This document shows, piece after piece, positions 8,133 through 16,024 of a stretch of 17,669 bases of DNA. The stretch is taken from NCBI GenBank assembly GCA_018365455.1, contig JAGZJZ010000094.1:1-17669 (forward strand). The letters are read 5' to 3'. How positions within the stretch are numbered: the first letter of the stretch is position 1; the number at the start of each line of letters is the position of its first letter. The notes beneath the pieces were generated by a model. That model had not been told where the DNA came from. It saw only the letters and a list, made by a program, of their open reading frames with translations, and searched no databases. This DNA is from Clostridiales bacterium. Its GTDB lineage: Bacteria > Bacillota > Clostridia > Lachnospirales > Lachnospiraceae. A program made the position numbers and the translations under genes.

Positions 8133-8209
8133 TATTTAATATCCTCCTTTTGAAAATAGATGTATGTTTGTTTTGAAAACCCGATTGTTCCGATTACATA
8201 ATGGTTCAT
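8132..8209 (-). CDS. 25-residue ORF coupled to uppP; ends like the BcrB-type permease
   Basis: A short ORF with ATG at 8209 and AAAGGAG nine bases upstream. Its TAA overlaps the uppP start by one base (TAATG), and its last codons contain the uppP Shine-Dalgarno sequence, so translation would be coupled. The C-terminal residues TYIYFQKEDIK closely match TFIYFQTEDIK at the end of the permease encoded at 10052. The last 36 bases of the two regions match at 29 positions without gaps. It may be the 3' remnant of another permease gene that now acts as a coupling leader, or a genuine small protein. Part of the nucleotide match is the ribosome binding site itself. A promoter lies directly upstream (8233-8260). 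Confidence 0.5.
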   Translation of the reverse strand: MNHYVIGTIGFSKQTYIYFQKEDIK

Positions 8210-8232
8210 TTTGTATTACTCCTTTCTGCTAC

Positions 8233-8260
8233 AATATATTTTACCATCCAAAGCTGACAG
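8233..8260 (-). promoter_or_regulatory. Promoter for the short ORF and uppP
   Basis: Read on the minus strand, CTGTCA (8255-8260) and TATATT (8233-8238) are 16 bases apart. The ribosome binding site of the 25-codon ORF lies just downstream, giving a very short leader. The match is moderate. Confidence 0.4.
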
Positions 8261-8328
8261 GGGTCTTTATTAGATCTTACTTTTTTATTACTTTAAGAAA
8301 TGTGATCTATATACGTAGTCGGACGTCA

Positions 8329-8357
8329 TTGACAGATTAAGGCAAAAATGTTAAAAT
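8329..8357 (+). promoter_or_regulatory. Near-consensus promoter of the NlpC/P60 gene
   Basis: A perfect TTGACA (8329-8334) and TAAAAT (8352-8357) are spaced by exactly 17 bases. The start of transcription should fall near 8364, about 66 bases before the start codon at 8430. Confidence 0.75.
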
Positions 8358-8369
8358 AATGTTGCAGAG

Positions 8370-8386
8370 CGTAATAAATACGTAAT
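8370..8386 (+). promoter_or_regulatory. Direct repeat of WalR-like layout
   Basis: CGTAAT occurs twice with five bases between (8370-8375 and 8381-8386), just downstream of the predicted transcription start of a cell wall hydrolase gene. The WalR (YycF) site is TGTWAH-N5-TGTWAH, so each half differs only at its first base. A repressing position is plausible. This is inference. Confidence 0.35.
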
Positions 8387-8429
8387 AACTGCGAAAAAAT
8401 TTGTAATGAAAGAGAGGTATGCGATTATT

Positions 8430-9926
8430 ATGAAAAGACGTATGCTGAAAATTGCAGGCCTTCTTGCCACCGGTGTAATGGCATTTGGTGGAATGAGTCT
8501 TGTATCAATGGCTGCGAATACTGGAACTCCCCTTGTAGGTTTAGCTGTACACGTAGAAAATGTACAGACAGACACTACGAAAGAGAAAGAAGCAGTTCCC
8601 TATGACAAGATGGTTATCGCTGATTTAGAACAAAAAGAAGGCGTAAAACCGGAGGAACAGTATGTGAACATCCGTAAATCTGCAAATGTAGAAGATGGGG
8701 AAGTTCTGGGAAAACTCTATAATCACAGAGCAGGTGAAATTGTAAAAGAAGAAGGCGACTGGTATTTGATTAAGTCGGGCTCTGTAAAAGGCTATGTGAA
8801 GAAAGATCTCGTAGTGAGCGGTGACAAAGCAGCTGAACTGGCCAGGAAATATGGCTGGGAAGTGGCGGTAATTAATGCAGAGGTATTAAATGTACGTTCA
8901 GAGGCTAATGAAGATGCTGAAGTTGTTGATACAGTTATGGAATCTGAAGCATACTCAGTTGTCTCAGATGCGGGAGACTGGGTAAAAGTACAAATGAGTG
9001 ACGGACGCGAAGGCTATGTTGCGAAGCAGTATGTTACCTGTGAAGTTAGATTTGATGAGGCAGAATCACTGGAAGAGGAGCAGGCTAGACTAGATGGTGA
9101 ATGGCAGGCATATCAGAAGGCTCAGGAAGAAGCAAGGAAAGCAGCAGAAGAAGCAGCCAAAAAAGAGCAGGAGAAGATACCTGTTACACAGCCGGAAGTT
9201 GTGAAACCAGAGACAACTGTACCTGAGACAGAAGCGCCAGAGACAAATGTACCGGCAACAGAAACTCCTGAAACAGCTGAAACGAATATCCCGGCAACAG
9301 AAACTACAGAAACAGCTGCGACAGAAGCAATAGAGACTGAAACACAGGAGACAACTGTACCGGAGACAATTGCGCCAGAGACAACTGTACCGGAAACAGA
9401 AGCGCCAGAAACAACTGCACCTGAGACAGAAGCGCCAGAGACAAATGCACCTGTGACGGAAGCACCGGAAACTGCTGAAACGGAAGCACCGGCGACCGAA
9501 ACACCAGCGACAAACACTCCGGAAACAGAAGTGCCAGACAACTCTTCTTCAGAATCATCTAATTCTGGACTGGGAACCAGTATTGCGAACTATGCACTCC
9601 AGTTTGTAGGAAACCCATACGTTTGGGGTGGAACGAGTTTGACAAATGGTGCGGATTGTTCAGGATTTGTACAATCTGTAATGGCAAACTTTGGTATCTA
9701 TCTTGCACGTGTGGCTGAAGATCAGGCTGCCGGCGGTACGTCAGTATCCCCAGGCAGTGAACAGGCAGGCGATCTGGTATTCTATGTTGATGAAAGTGGA
9801 TATATTTATCATGTGGCCCTTTGCATCGGCGGAGGCCAGGTGGTTCATGCAAGTAATCCCACAAGCGGAATTATCGTATCTGGCATGTATTTTGATACTG
9901 TATATGCAATAAAGAGATACATATAA
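8430..9926 (+). CDS. Secreted SH3-NlpC/P60 peptidoglycan endopeptidase
   Basis: A 498-residue exported cell wall hydrolase. A signal peptide (1-30) is followed by two bacterial SH3 domains (about 77-135 and 142-202), each with the NVRS/NIRK type core that binds peptidoglycan. A charged coiled-coil stretch (208-250) and a long Pro-Glu-Thr-rich linker (about 252-375) come next. The NlpC/P60 domain spans 385-498, with catalytic Cys410 (DCSGF), His461 (HVALC) and a third polar residue His473 (VVHASNP). The enzyme should cut D-Glu to diamino acid or related bonds in stem peptides outside the membrane. I chose ATG 8430 because it starts a clean signal peptide and GAGAGG lies 12 bases upstream; the in-frame ATG 8406 has no ribosome binding site. 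It has its own promoter and terminator and is oriented against the bcr-like remnants around it. Confidence 0.92.
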   Translation: MKRRMLKIAGLLATGVMAFGGMSLVSMAANTGTPLVGLAVHVENVQTDTTKEKEAVPYDKMVIADLEQKEGVKPEEQYVNIRKSANVEDGEVLGKLYNHRAGEIVKEEGDWYLIKSGSVKGYVKKDLVVSGDKAAELARKYGWEVAVINAEVLNVRSEANEDAEVVDTVMESEAYSVVSDAGDWVKVQMSDGREGYVAKQYVTCEVRFDEAESLEEEQARLDGEWQAYQKAQEEARKAAEEAAKKEQEKIPVTQPEVVKPETTVPETEAPETNVPATETPETAETNIPATETTETAATEAIETETQETTVPETIAPETTVPETEAPETTAPETEAPETNAPVTEAPETAETEAPATETPATNTPETEVPDNSSSESSNSGLGTSIANYALQFVGNPYVWGGTSLTNGADCSGFVQSVMANFGIYLARVAEDQAAGGTSVSPGSEQAGDLVFYVDESGYIYHVALCIGGGQVVHASNPTSGIIVSGMYFDTVYAIKRYI

Positions 9927-9942
9927 GAACAATAGCAGAAGG

Positions 9943-9977
9943 AAGGCATCATACCAGTTTCGGTATGATGCCTTTTT
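9943..9977 (+). terminator. Intrinsic terminator of the NlpC/P60 gene
   Basis: AAGGCATCATACC pairs with GGTATGATGCC plus T run. The perfect stem, 6-base loop and five T start 17 bases after the stop codon. Confidence 0.92.
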
Positions 9978-10011
9978 AGAGCGACGGTGTATTGACCAAT
10001 GAAGAAACAGC

Positions 10012-10041
10012 CGGTCTGGGATATTGAACCATGCCAGACCG
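10012..10041 (-). terminator. Hairpin after the permease gene
   Basis: CGGTCTGG (10012-10019) pairs with CCAGACCG (10034-10041) around a 14-base loop, ten bases beyond the permease stop on the minus strand. The following bases are only moderately T-rich, so its strength as a terminator is uncertain. Confidence 0.45.
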
Positions 10042-10051
10042 ATAGGTGTTA

Positions 10052-10801
10052 TCATTTAATATCCTCCGTCTGGAAATAAATAAATGTGGCAGCAAACCCC
10101 AGGATTGACACCAGGGCGATGATACTGACAGAAGTCCAAACAGGGTAACCGGTGCCGGACAGACTTCCCTGCATAAGAAATAGGATGGCTGTCCAGGGAT
10201 ATAATGAACCAAGATCCTGATTTGATAAAGCAGCATTGCCCATGATGACGGCAGATGATATGATCAATGGAACAACCAGGCTTTTTGTTTTCTCGGCAAG
10301 AAATGTAAATGGTGTTATGGTTAAAAACATTAACATTGTACCGATCAGCATTTTTCCCAGATAAGTCAGGGCGATATGGAAATGAAATTCAGCCATACCA
10401 AACACAAAATGATACAGGAGCGCCAAAAGATAAGTAGAACCCCAGGAGAAAAAGGACAGAACGATCATCCAAACAAACAAAATGCAGAACTTACTGGTTA
10501 AAAATGAAGCTCTTGAAACCGGTATTGGTAATATATTTTTCAAAGTCTTCTCTGTATATTCCCGGCTGAACAGGTAGGAGGCTATAATAATATAAACCAA
10601 CAGGTTCATAAGAATTATCGTATAGAGCATCAGACTGTCATATATATGCGTCAGAGTAATGATTTTTTCAGGGTGTTCAAAATGTGTTTGCAGACATTCC
10701 AGAAGCAGCATAGCCGGTGCTGCCAGGGCACCAAGAATACTGATTATAATCATTTTTGACCGTTTCAGCGTTAATAATTCACAGTAAATCAGATCAGCCA
10801 A
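10052..10801 (-). CDS. BcrB-like ABC-2 transporter permease
   Basis: A polytopic membrane protein of 249 residues with about six hydrophobic segments. The start has the arrangement ADLIYCELLTLKRSKM, typical of permeases of the bacitracin and lantibiotic-immunity ABC transporters, which use a separate ATPase. The later EYTEKTLKNILPIPVSR is the usual coupling loop after the second membrane segment. I prefer the TTG start at 10801 because GGAGG lies nine bases upstream and the family sequence begins there. A TTG at 10816 would overlap the Shine-Dalgarno sequence. The cognate ATPase gene upstream survives only as its last codons, overlapping this start by eight bases, so the permease is an orphan unless another ATPase pairs with it. 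The stop codon overlaps a well-placed ATG (ATGA) with no recognisable gene behind it. Confidence 0.82.
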   Translation of the reverse strand: MADLIYCELLTLKRSKMIIISILGALAAPAMLLLECLQTHFEHPEKIITLTHIYDSLMLYTIILMNLLVYIIIASYLFSREYTEKTLKNILPIPVSRASFLTSKFCILFVWMIVLSFFSWGSTYLLALLYHFVFGMAEFHFHIALTYLGKMLIGTMLMFLTITPFTFLAEKTKSLVVPLIISSAVIMGNAALSNQDLGSLYPWTAILFLMQGSLSGTGYPVWTSVSIIALVSILGFAATFIYFQTEDIK

Positions 10802-10892
10802 TTCCACCACCTCCAATCAAATTTGAAAAATAATCTTCTAGTTTTTCTTCACTAATGTTGATTTTTGTTACCTGTAAGCTATTTTCCACTAG
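10794..10892 (-). pseudogene. 3' remnant of ABC transporter ATP-binding protein gene
   Basis: The last 32 codons of a minus-strand frame end in EEKLEDYFSNLIGGGGIG. This is the characteristic C-terminus of BcrA-like ATPases, where LEDYF followed by LIGG is nearly invariant. Its TGA lies within the first codons of the permease, the usual coupled arrangement. Upstream of about 10892-10910 the frame loses any resemblance: no Walker A, signature or Walker B sequence occurs. At least 200 codons of the usual roughly 300-residue protein are missing, so this is a stub left by a deletion. The frame itself stays open to 11003 with unrelated hydrophobic sequence. Confidence 0.75.
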
Positions 10893-10928
10893 TAAAATCA
10901 AGGGTGCACAGTACTTGTAGTAACCACT

Positions 10929-10957
10929 AAAATATGCTGCTTTTAAAAACATAGCAA
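10929..10957 (-). promoter_or_regulatory. Weak promoter facing the ATPase stub and permease
   Basis: On the minus strand TTGCTA (10952-10957) and TATTTT (10929-10934) are 17 bases apart; each matches the consensus at four of six positions. An 11-base direct repeat lies about 15 bases upstream, as expected for an activator-dependent promoter. Confidence 0.3.
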
Positions 10958-10972
10958 TAACAATCAAAATAT

Positions 10973-10994
10973 GTGTCGTAAAAGTGTCGTAAAA
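10973..10994. repeat. 11-bp tandem direct repeat, OmpR/PhoB-type operator layout
   Basis: GTGTCGTAAAA occurs twice head to tail. An 11-base period is the hallmark of sites bound by OmpR/PhoB-class response regulators, and the unit is close to the Pho box half (CTGTCATAAAT). BcrAB-type transporters are commonly controlled by this regulator class, so the position upstream of the permease is suggestive. Confidence 0.45.
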
Positions 10995-11037
10995 TAATAA
11001 CAACCAAAAGGAATCTTAATGATAAATACAAGTGTCT

Positions 11038-11074
11038 TTAGATAAATATACAATACCTATGTGTATTTATCTAA
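11038..11074. other. Long AT-rich inverted repeat (hairpin)
   Basis: TTAGATAAATA pairs with TATTTATCTAA; after one G-T pair three more pairs follow, giving a 15-pair stem with a 7-base loop. A short T run follows only after six unpaired bases on the plus strand, so it is a doubtful terminator. Confidence 0.45.
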
Positions 11075-11320
11075 GGGCATTTTTATTAGAAGATCAAAAG
11101 AAAAGGTAAGTTTCAGTTTATCGCTAAGCCTTGGAAATACAATAAAGATAAACCACAAATCCATTATTCAAATATGGATGAATGTTTTGGCGCGGTGAGG
11201 GAAATTATACTGTCCGTGGAAGAAATGTGAGGTTCAAGGCTTTGCAGTATCAATATCCGTAATTATGTATTGAAATTGTGAAATTATGAAAATAATGCAC
11301 TATATATAAAAATAGTCATG

Positions 11321-11349
11321 TTGTTGCCGCCAGAATGGGAGGCTATAAT
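11321..11349 (+). promoter_or_regulatory. Promoter of the GH95 gene
   Basis: TTGTTG (11321-11326) and a perfect TATAAT (11344-11349) are 17 bases apart. The start of transcription should be near 11357, leaving a leader of about 133 bases before the start codon at 11490. Confidence 0.65.
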
Positions 11350-11489
11350 AAAAATATCTATAATAATTGTATTATGATTAAATCAATATCAAATAGAAAG
11401 AAACTAATTACACCATGTAGTACAAGAGGGGGAAAAAGTGTATTAGCAAAAGATGACTATGAATAGTCAAAAAGGAGGCGCAAGGGAGA

Positions 11490-14400
11490 ATGAAAAGAAA
11501 GAAAATCTTAGCATTGTTTATCGTGGGGGTACTTACTTCCGGAGTGATTCCCATGAATTATGTGAGGGCGGAAAATATTAATGCTGTGGCAGGAGCAGAA
11601 GGATATCAAACAGTTTTAGATTTTGAAAATGGACAGATGGGAAAATGGATTGGAATAGAGTCGGATGATATGGAAATTGTGGGAGAAGGGGATAACCATG
11701 TTTTGAAGATCAATGCATCAGGAGAAAACCAATATGTTTTAAATCAGGATACGCTTCCTTTTCGAGATGGAACAATCCGATTCCGGTTTAAATCGCTAAC
11801 GGAACCAGCAGTAGATGCTAAATTCGGTTTTACGTTCAGACATGAAGGAAGTAATCAGGATGCGCCGACCTTTATGCAGACCCCGGTAAAGGGAAAATGG
11901 AACCTTTATCAGCCAGGGCATGACTCATCACAGGAATCAGGAGTGTCATTAAATGTAAATGAGTATAACGACATTGAAATAACAATCCGTGAAAATCATT
12001 ATATACTGAAGATTAATGGTGAAGTTGCAAACGATTCCCAAAAGGACGGATTCAATACTGCCCCTGGGTATTGTGGATTTAAGTTTACGGATGGAAACCT
12101 GAATGCAAGGGAATTTTATATTGATGATTTTGAGGTGGAAGGTGTTGAGATCCTGGACCCCGCACCCATATTTTATATTACACCTGATGAAGGGCATATG
12201 TCGGATGAAGATCTGAATATGAGGCTTTGGTATAATAAGCCAGCAGAAATTTGGGATACGGAGGCTCTTCCCATTGGAAATGGCTCTTTGGGTGGTATGG
12301 TTTTTGGAAAGGTGGATGTAGAGCAGGTACAGATGAATGAGATTACTCTGTGGGATGGTGGACCTAATTCAGAAAAATATAATGGGCATCCGTATAATAA
12401 ACCGGGTATGCATCAGTATATACATCAATTTGAGGAAGAATATTTTGGGAGTAGAAGACAGAATCAGCTTACCTCAATCTCTGATAATCTAACAGGGGAT
12501 GAAAATGCGTTTGGAGCATACCAGAATTATGGTACGCTGAAAATTGATTTGACAGATAAGCTTTCAGGAAGTGTAGATGTCACTGATTATCGGCGTGAAC
12601 TGGATCTGCAGGAAGGGTGTGGAAGAGTTTGGTACAGCATAGGAGATGTAGAATATACACGAGAATATTATGTAAGTAACCCGGACGATGTGATGGTTAT
12701 ACATATGACTGCCTCCCAGGATGATGCTTTGAATTTCACCGTTTATAACGAGGTGGATGATAGTCAAAGTAAAATCAGTGCTCCACAGAAAAGTAAAACT
12801 TATCATACTTCGACGACAGACCATACGATTACCACAACAGGTACGATTATTCAGAGCGATATTAATTTTGCATCCCAAATTAAGGTAATTGCGGATCAGG
12901 CGGAGTTGTCAGATATGGAGGATGGAAAGATTACGGTTGAAAATGCTGAAGATGTAACTATTTTGGTTACGATTAAGTCAGATTATAAAAATGAATCAGA
13001 CCAATTTTCAGATCCGAATAACCCGCCTGACTATAAAGATGGCTCTGATCCGCTTGTCAAGGTCAAGGATATCGTCAACGCGGCCAGTAGAAAGACTGTC
13101 CAGGAATTAAAAGAAAGGCAGATGGAGGATTATAAGGCTTATTTTGACAGAGTTGCAATTAAACTGGGAAACAGCAGTGTAGCTAAAATGCCGACTGATG
13201 AGTTTTTGATTGCCTCTCAGGGAGATAAGAATCGAAACAGCTACATTGATGAACTTTTGTACCATTATGGGAGATACCTGTTAATTTCATCCTCCAGGAA
13301 TTCAGAACTTGGTGCGAATCTGCAAGGCCTGTGGAACCGTTCCAACCAACCGCCGTGGAATGCAGATTATCATTACAATGTCAATATTCAGATGATCTAC
13401 TGGCCGGCGTATGTCGCAAATATGCCGGAAATGGCGCTTTCTTATATTAATCAGGTGGACAAGCTTCAGGTTCCAGGGAAAACTACGGCTAAGGAGTATC
13501 ATGGAGTAGATGAGGGTTTTGTGTTCCACATGAAAACAAATGCTTTTGGGTGGACAGCGCCGGGAGCGGAATTCAGTTGGGGCTGGTCACCAGGATCAGC
13601 TGCCTGGGCACTTCAGAATGTATGGGAGTATTATGAATTTACGAACGACAGAGAAATGCTGGAGAATACAATTTACCCGTTATTAAAAGGTAATGCACAG
13701 TTTTGGCTGGCGAGTTTGAGGGTAGATCCGGAAAATCCTGATAATTTGATCTCAGTACCTTCTTACTCTCCAGAACAGGGACCGAGAACAGTAGCAACTA
13801 CCTTTGATCAGGAATTGGTTTGGCAGTTATTCACAGATACAATCAAAGCGTATGAAGAACTGCAGGATGTGGCAGATGAGAGATTTATAGGACAGCTCAG
13901 GGAGGCTAAGCGGAAACTGAATCCTCTTGCAATTGGAAATGATGGACAAATCAAAGAATGGAGGGAGGAGGCGGCTTATAATAAGGATGTAGCCGGCAAA
14001 CGCCTTCCAGGTACCGATGACCACCACAGGCATGTATCACAGCTATTGGGACTCTATCCGGGAAAGCATATTACATTTGATACACCCAAATATATGGAAG
14101 CGGCAAAAAAATCGTTGACTTTGCGTACAAATGGAGGGACAGGATGGTCGAAAGCCCATAAGCTTAATTTGTGGGCAAGGACAGGAGATTCTGAACAGGC
14201 TTTTAATACACTTACCAGTTTTATTAGGAGATCTACAGATATTGTAGGTGATATGAATGCGGGCGGGGTTTATGACAACCTGTTGTCTTCACATTCGCCT
14301 TATCAGATGGATGGAAATGAGGGGACGACATCTGGTATCAGCGAAATGATTCTCCAGAGCCAGGGGGGTTATATACAGCCGTTACCATCGCTTCCGGAGC

Positions 14401-15908
14401 AGTGGAGCAGTGGATATGTGAAAGGACTTCTGGCCAGAAATAATTTTGAAGTTTCATTATCATGGGATGAAAGCAGTTTAGAGGAAATGAATATTTTATC
14501 AAAAGGTGGAAAAGAGTGTACGATTGCTTATGACGGAATTGATTCTGGCTATGTAGTCACATCCAACGGAACTATCGTAACAACAAAAGTTTTGGAAAGA
14601 GGGAAAAAGATAGTCTTTGATACTGAACCGGAAACTATGTATAGGGTCGAAAAGAGGGATGGTGAGGCAGTGGTTGACAGTATTACGCTGGATCCGGATA
14701 CACTGTCTTTGAAGGTGGGAGACCAGCAGCAGGTAACTGCGATCATTACACCGGAGGATATGGTTTCCGCTGAAATAATTTGGAGTGTAGACAACGAAGA
14801 TGTGGCTCAGGTAAAAGATGGTATGGTAACAGCAGTAGGACCCGGAACAGCAACTGTCACTGCCTCCTGCGGCGGAGTAACTGGAACTTGTAATGTTACA
14901 GTGGAGCAAATAATAGTTCCGAAGCCAATTACGGCAGTTCAATTAACGGTTTCCAGAAAAGAAATAAAAGTGGGAGACAGGTTTGATATTGGTGCTTTAG
15001 TAATTCCAGTAGATACAACAGAGGACAATACATTGATATATAAGTCCAGTGCTCCTACTATTGCTTCTGTGGAGGCAACAGGAAAGGTAGAGGGAAGAAG
15101 TCCGGGAGAGGTCAAGATTACTGTTACATCTAAAGCAAATCCTGAGATTTCCAATGTATGTTATGTGGACGTAAAGAGTTCGGTAGTTATTGTCCCTACA
15201 ATTGTTATTTCTCAAAATACTAAAATATTGCCTGTCGGTGAAAGTTTTACATTGACAGCAAAGGTTACTCCTTTGGGTACACCAACTTGGAGTAGTAACA
15301 ATCCTGCTGTTGTGACTGTAGGCAAAAATAATGGCAAGGTTGTTGCAAATAAGATTGGAACAGCCATAATTACAGCATCCTGCAACGGGAAGACAGCGTC
15401 GTGTACGGTAACTGTCGTGGAAAAAGTACCTGATAAGGTTAAACTATCGTCAACTAAGAGAGTCATGGGTGTCAGGGAGAAGTATAAGCTCAAGGTAACC
15501 TTGCTTCCGGCGGGAAGTAAAGCAAACATTACCTACAGCTCTGGCAGGAAGGCAGTGGCTTCGGTAGATGCTAAGGGCCGGATTACAGCAAAGAAAACCG
15601 GAAAAGCAACAATTACAGTGAAGACATCTAACGGCAAGACTGCGAACTGCGTCATTACGGTTAAGAAAGCACCTGCAAGGATCACACTGAGTGCGAAGAG
15701 AAAGACGGTGAAAGTGAGGAAGACTCTGAAATTAAAGACAACTTTATCAAAAGGTAGTGCGGGAACTGTAAAATATACCTCAAGCAATAAGAGGATCGCA
15801 ACAGTAGATGCAAATGGTAAAGTAAAGGGATTGAAAAAAGGCATCGTCACTATTAAAGTTAAAGCATATAATGGAAAAAAAGATAAGATAAAATTGACGG
15901 TAAAATAA
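11490..15908 (+). CDS. Secreted GH95 alpha-L-fucosidase-type enzyme with five Big_2 domains
   Basis: A 1472-residue exported glycosidase. The signal peptide ends near residue 27 (VRA). Residues 38-218 look like a concanavalin-type beta-sandwich. The GH95 region (about 244-1057) has the family signatures: EALPIGNGSLGGMVFG, then NEITLWDGGP, YNVNIQMIYWPA, YSPEQGPR, DHHRHVSQLLGLYPG, GGTGWSKAHKLNLWARTGD and DGNEGTTSGISEM. GH95 enzymes invert and remove alpha-1,2-fucose from blood group H-type and mucin glycans; a few act on alpha-L-galactose. The family usually has DGNFG where this protein has DGNEG. Five Big_2 immunoglobulin-like domains follow (about 1062-1139, 1147-1228, 1235-1310, 1315-1392, 1395-1472). 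The last two are very lysine-rich, with no sortase motif or dockerin. AAAGGAGG precedes the ATG. The gene has its own promoter. Confidence 0.93.
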   Translation: MKRKKILALFIVGVLTSGVIPMNYVRAENINAVAGAEGYQTVLDFENGQMGKWIGIESDDMEIVGEGDNHVLKINASGENQYVLNQDTLPFRDGTIRFRFKSLTEPAVDAKFGFTFRHEGSNQDAPTFMQTPVKGKWNLYQPGHDSSQESGVSLNVNEYNDIEITIRENHYILKINGEVANDSQKDGFNTAPGYCGFKFTDGNLNAREFYIDDFEVEGVEILDPAPIFYITPDEGHMSDEDLNMRLWYNKPAEIWDTEALPIGNGSLGGMVFGKVDVEQVQMNEITLWDGGPNSEKYNGHPYNKPGMHQYIHQFEEEYFGSRRQNQLTSISDNLTGDENAFGAYQNYGTLKIDLTDKLSGSVDVTDYRRELDLQEGCGRVWYSIGDVEYTREYYVSNPDDVMVIHMTASQDDALNFTVYNEVDDSQSKISAPQKSKTYHTSTTDHTITTTGTIIQSDINFASQIKVIADQAELSDMEDGKITVENAEDVTILVTIKSDYKNESDQFSDPNNPPDYKDGSDPLVKVKDIVNAASRKTVQELKERQMEDYKAYFDRVAIKLGNSSVAKMPTDEFLIASQGDKNRNSYIDELLYHYGRYLLISSSRNSELGANLQGLWNRSNQPPWNADYHYNVNIQMIYWPAYVANMPEMALSYINQVDKLQVPGKTTAKEYHGVDEGFVFHMKTNAFGWTAPGAEFSWGWSPGSAAWALQNVWEYYEFTNDREMLENTIYPLLKGNAQFWLASLRVDPENPDNLISVPSYSPEQGPRTVATTFDQELVWQLFTDTIKAYEELQDVADERFIGQLREAKRKLNPLAIGNDGQIKEWREEAAYNKDVAGKRLPGTDDHHRHVSQLLGLYPGKHITFDTPKYMEAAKKSLTLRTNGGTGWSKAHKLNLWARTGDSEQAFNTLTSFIRRSTDIVGDMNAGGVYDNLLSSHSPYQMDGNEGTTSGISEMILQSQGGYIQPLPSLPEQWSSGYVKGLLARNNFEVSLSWDESSLEEMNILSKGGKECTIAYDGIDSGYVVTSNGTIVTTKVLERGKKIVFDTEPETMYRVEKRDGEAVVDSITLDPDTLSLKVGDQQQVTAIITPEDMVSAEIIWSVDNEDVAQVKDGMVTAVGPGTATVTASCGGVTGTCNVTVEQIIVPKPITAVQLTVSRKEIKVGDRFDIGALVIPVDTTEDNTLIYKSSAPTIASVEATGKVEGRSPGEVKITVTSKANPEISNVCYVDVKSSVVIVPTIVISQNTKILPVGESFTLTAKVTPLGTPTWSSNNPAVVTVGKNNGKVVANKIGTAIITASCNGKTASCTVTVVEKVPDKVKLSSTKRVMGVREKYKLKVTLLPAGSKANITYSSGRKAVASVDAKGRITAKKTGKATITVKTSNGKTANCVITVKKAPARITLSAKRKTVKVRKTLKLKTTLSKGSAGTVKYTSSNKRIATVDANGKVKGLKKGIVTIKVKAYNGKKDKIKLTVK

Positions 15909-16024
15909 TATATTGATTATGTGGTAGCGAAATATAAAAAGAAGGGGGGCAGTTGGATCGGCTACCATAAACTGGACAGATTTTAAGCTGATAAATCCAG
16001 CTCTCTTAGTCGGAAAATAGATAG

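Larger units (their letters stand above)
10893..11489. other. Gene-free interval between the ATPase stub and the GH95 gene
   Basis: About 600 AT-rich bases with no convincing coding region. They hold a weak minus-strand promoter and an 11-base tandem repeat (10929-10994), a long hairpin (11038-11074) and the promoter of the GH95 gene (11321-11349). The missing 5' part of the ATPase gene is not found here, and no insertion sequence ends were recognised. Confidence 0.6.

Noticed and set aside
9122..9541. Minus-strand frame of Ser-Val-Ala-Gly repeats
   Set aside because: It is the antisense shadow of the Pro-Glu-Thr-rich linker of the NlpC/P60 protein and has no independent signals.
9741..10055. 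104-codon minus-strand frame after the permease
   Set aside because: Despite a good start site it runs through a hairpin and a terminator and antisense to the NlpC/P60 domain, with no family resemblance; only the start signal is reported as a finding.
10893..11003. Hydrophobic N-terminal extension of the ATPase stub frame
   Set aside because: It resembles no part of an ABC ATPase and has no ribosome binding site at its start; probably random open frame.
15919..15967. TGGTAGC and GCTACCA inverted repeat after the GH95 gene
   Set aside because: Only seven pairs around a loop of about 35 bases and no T run; likely chance.
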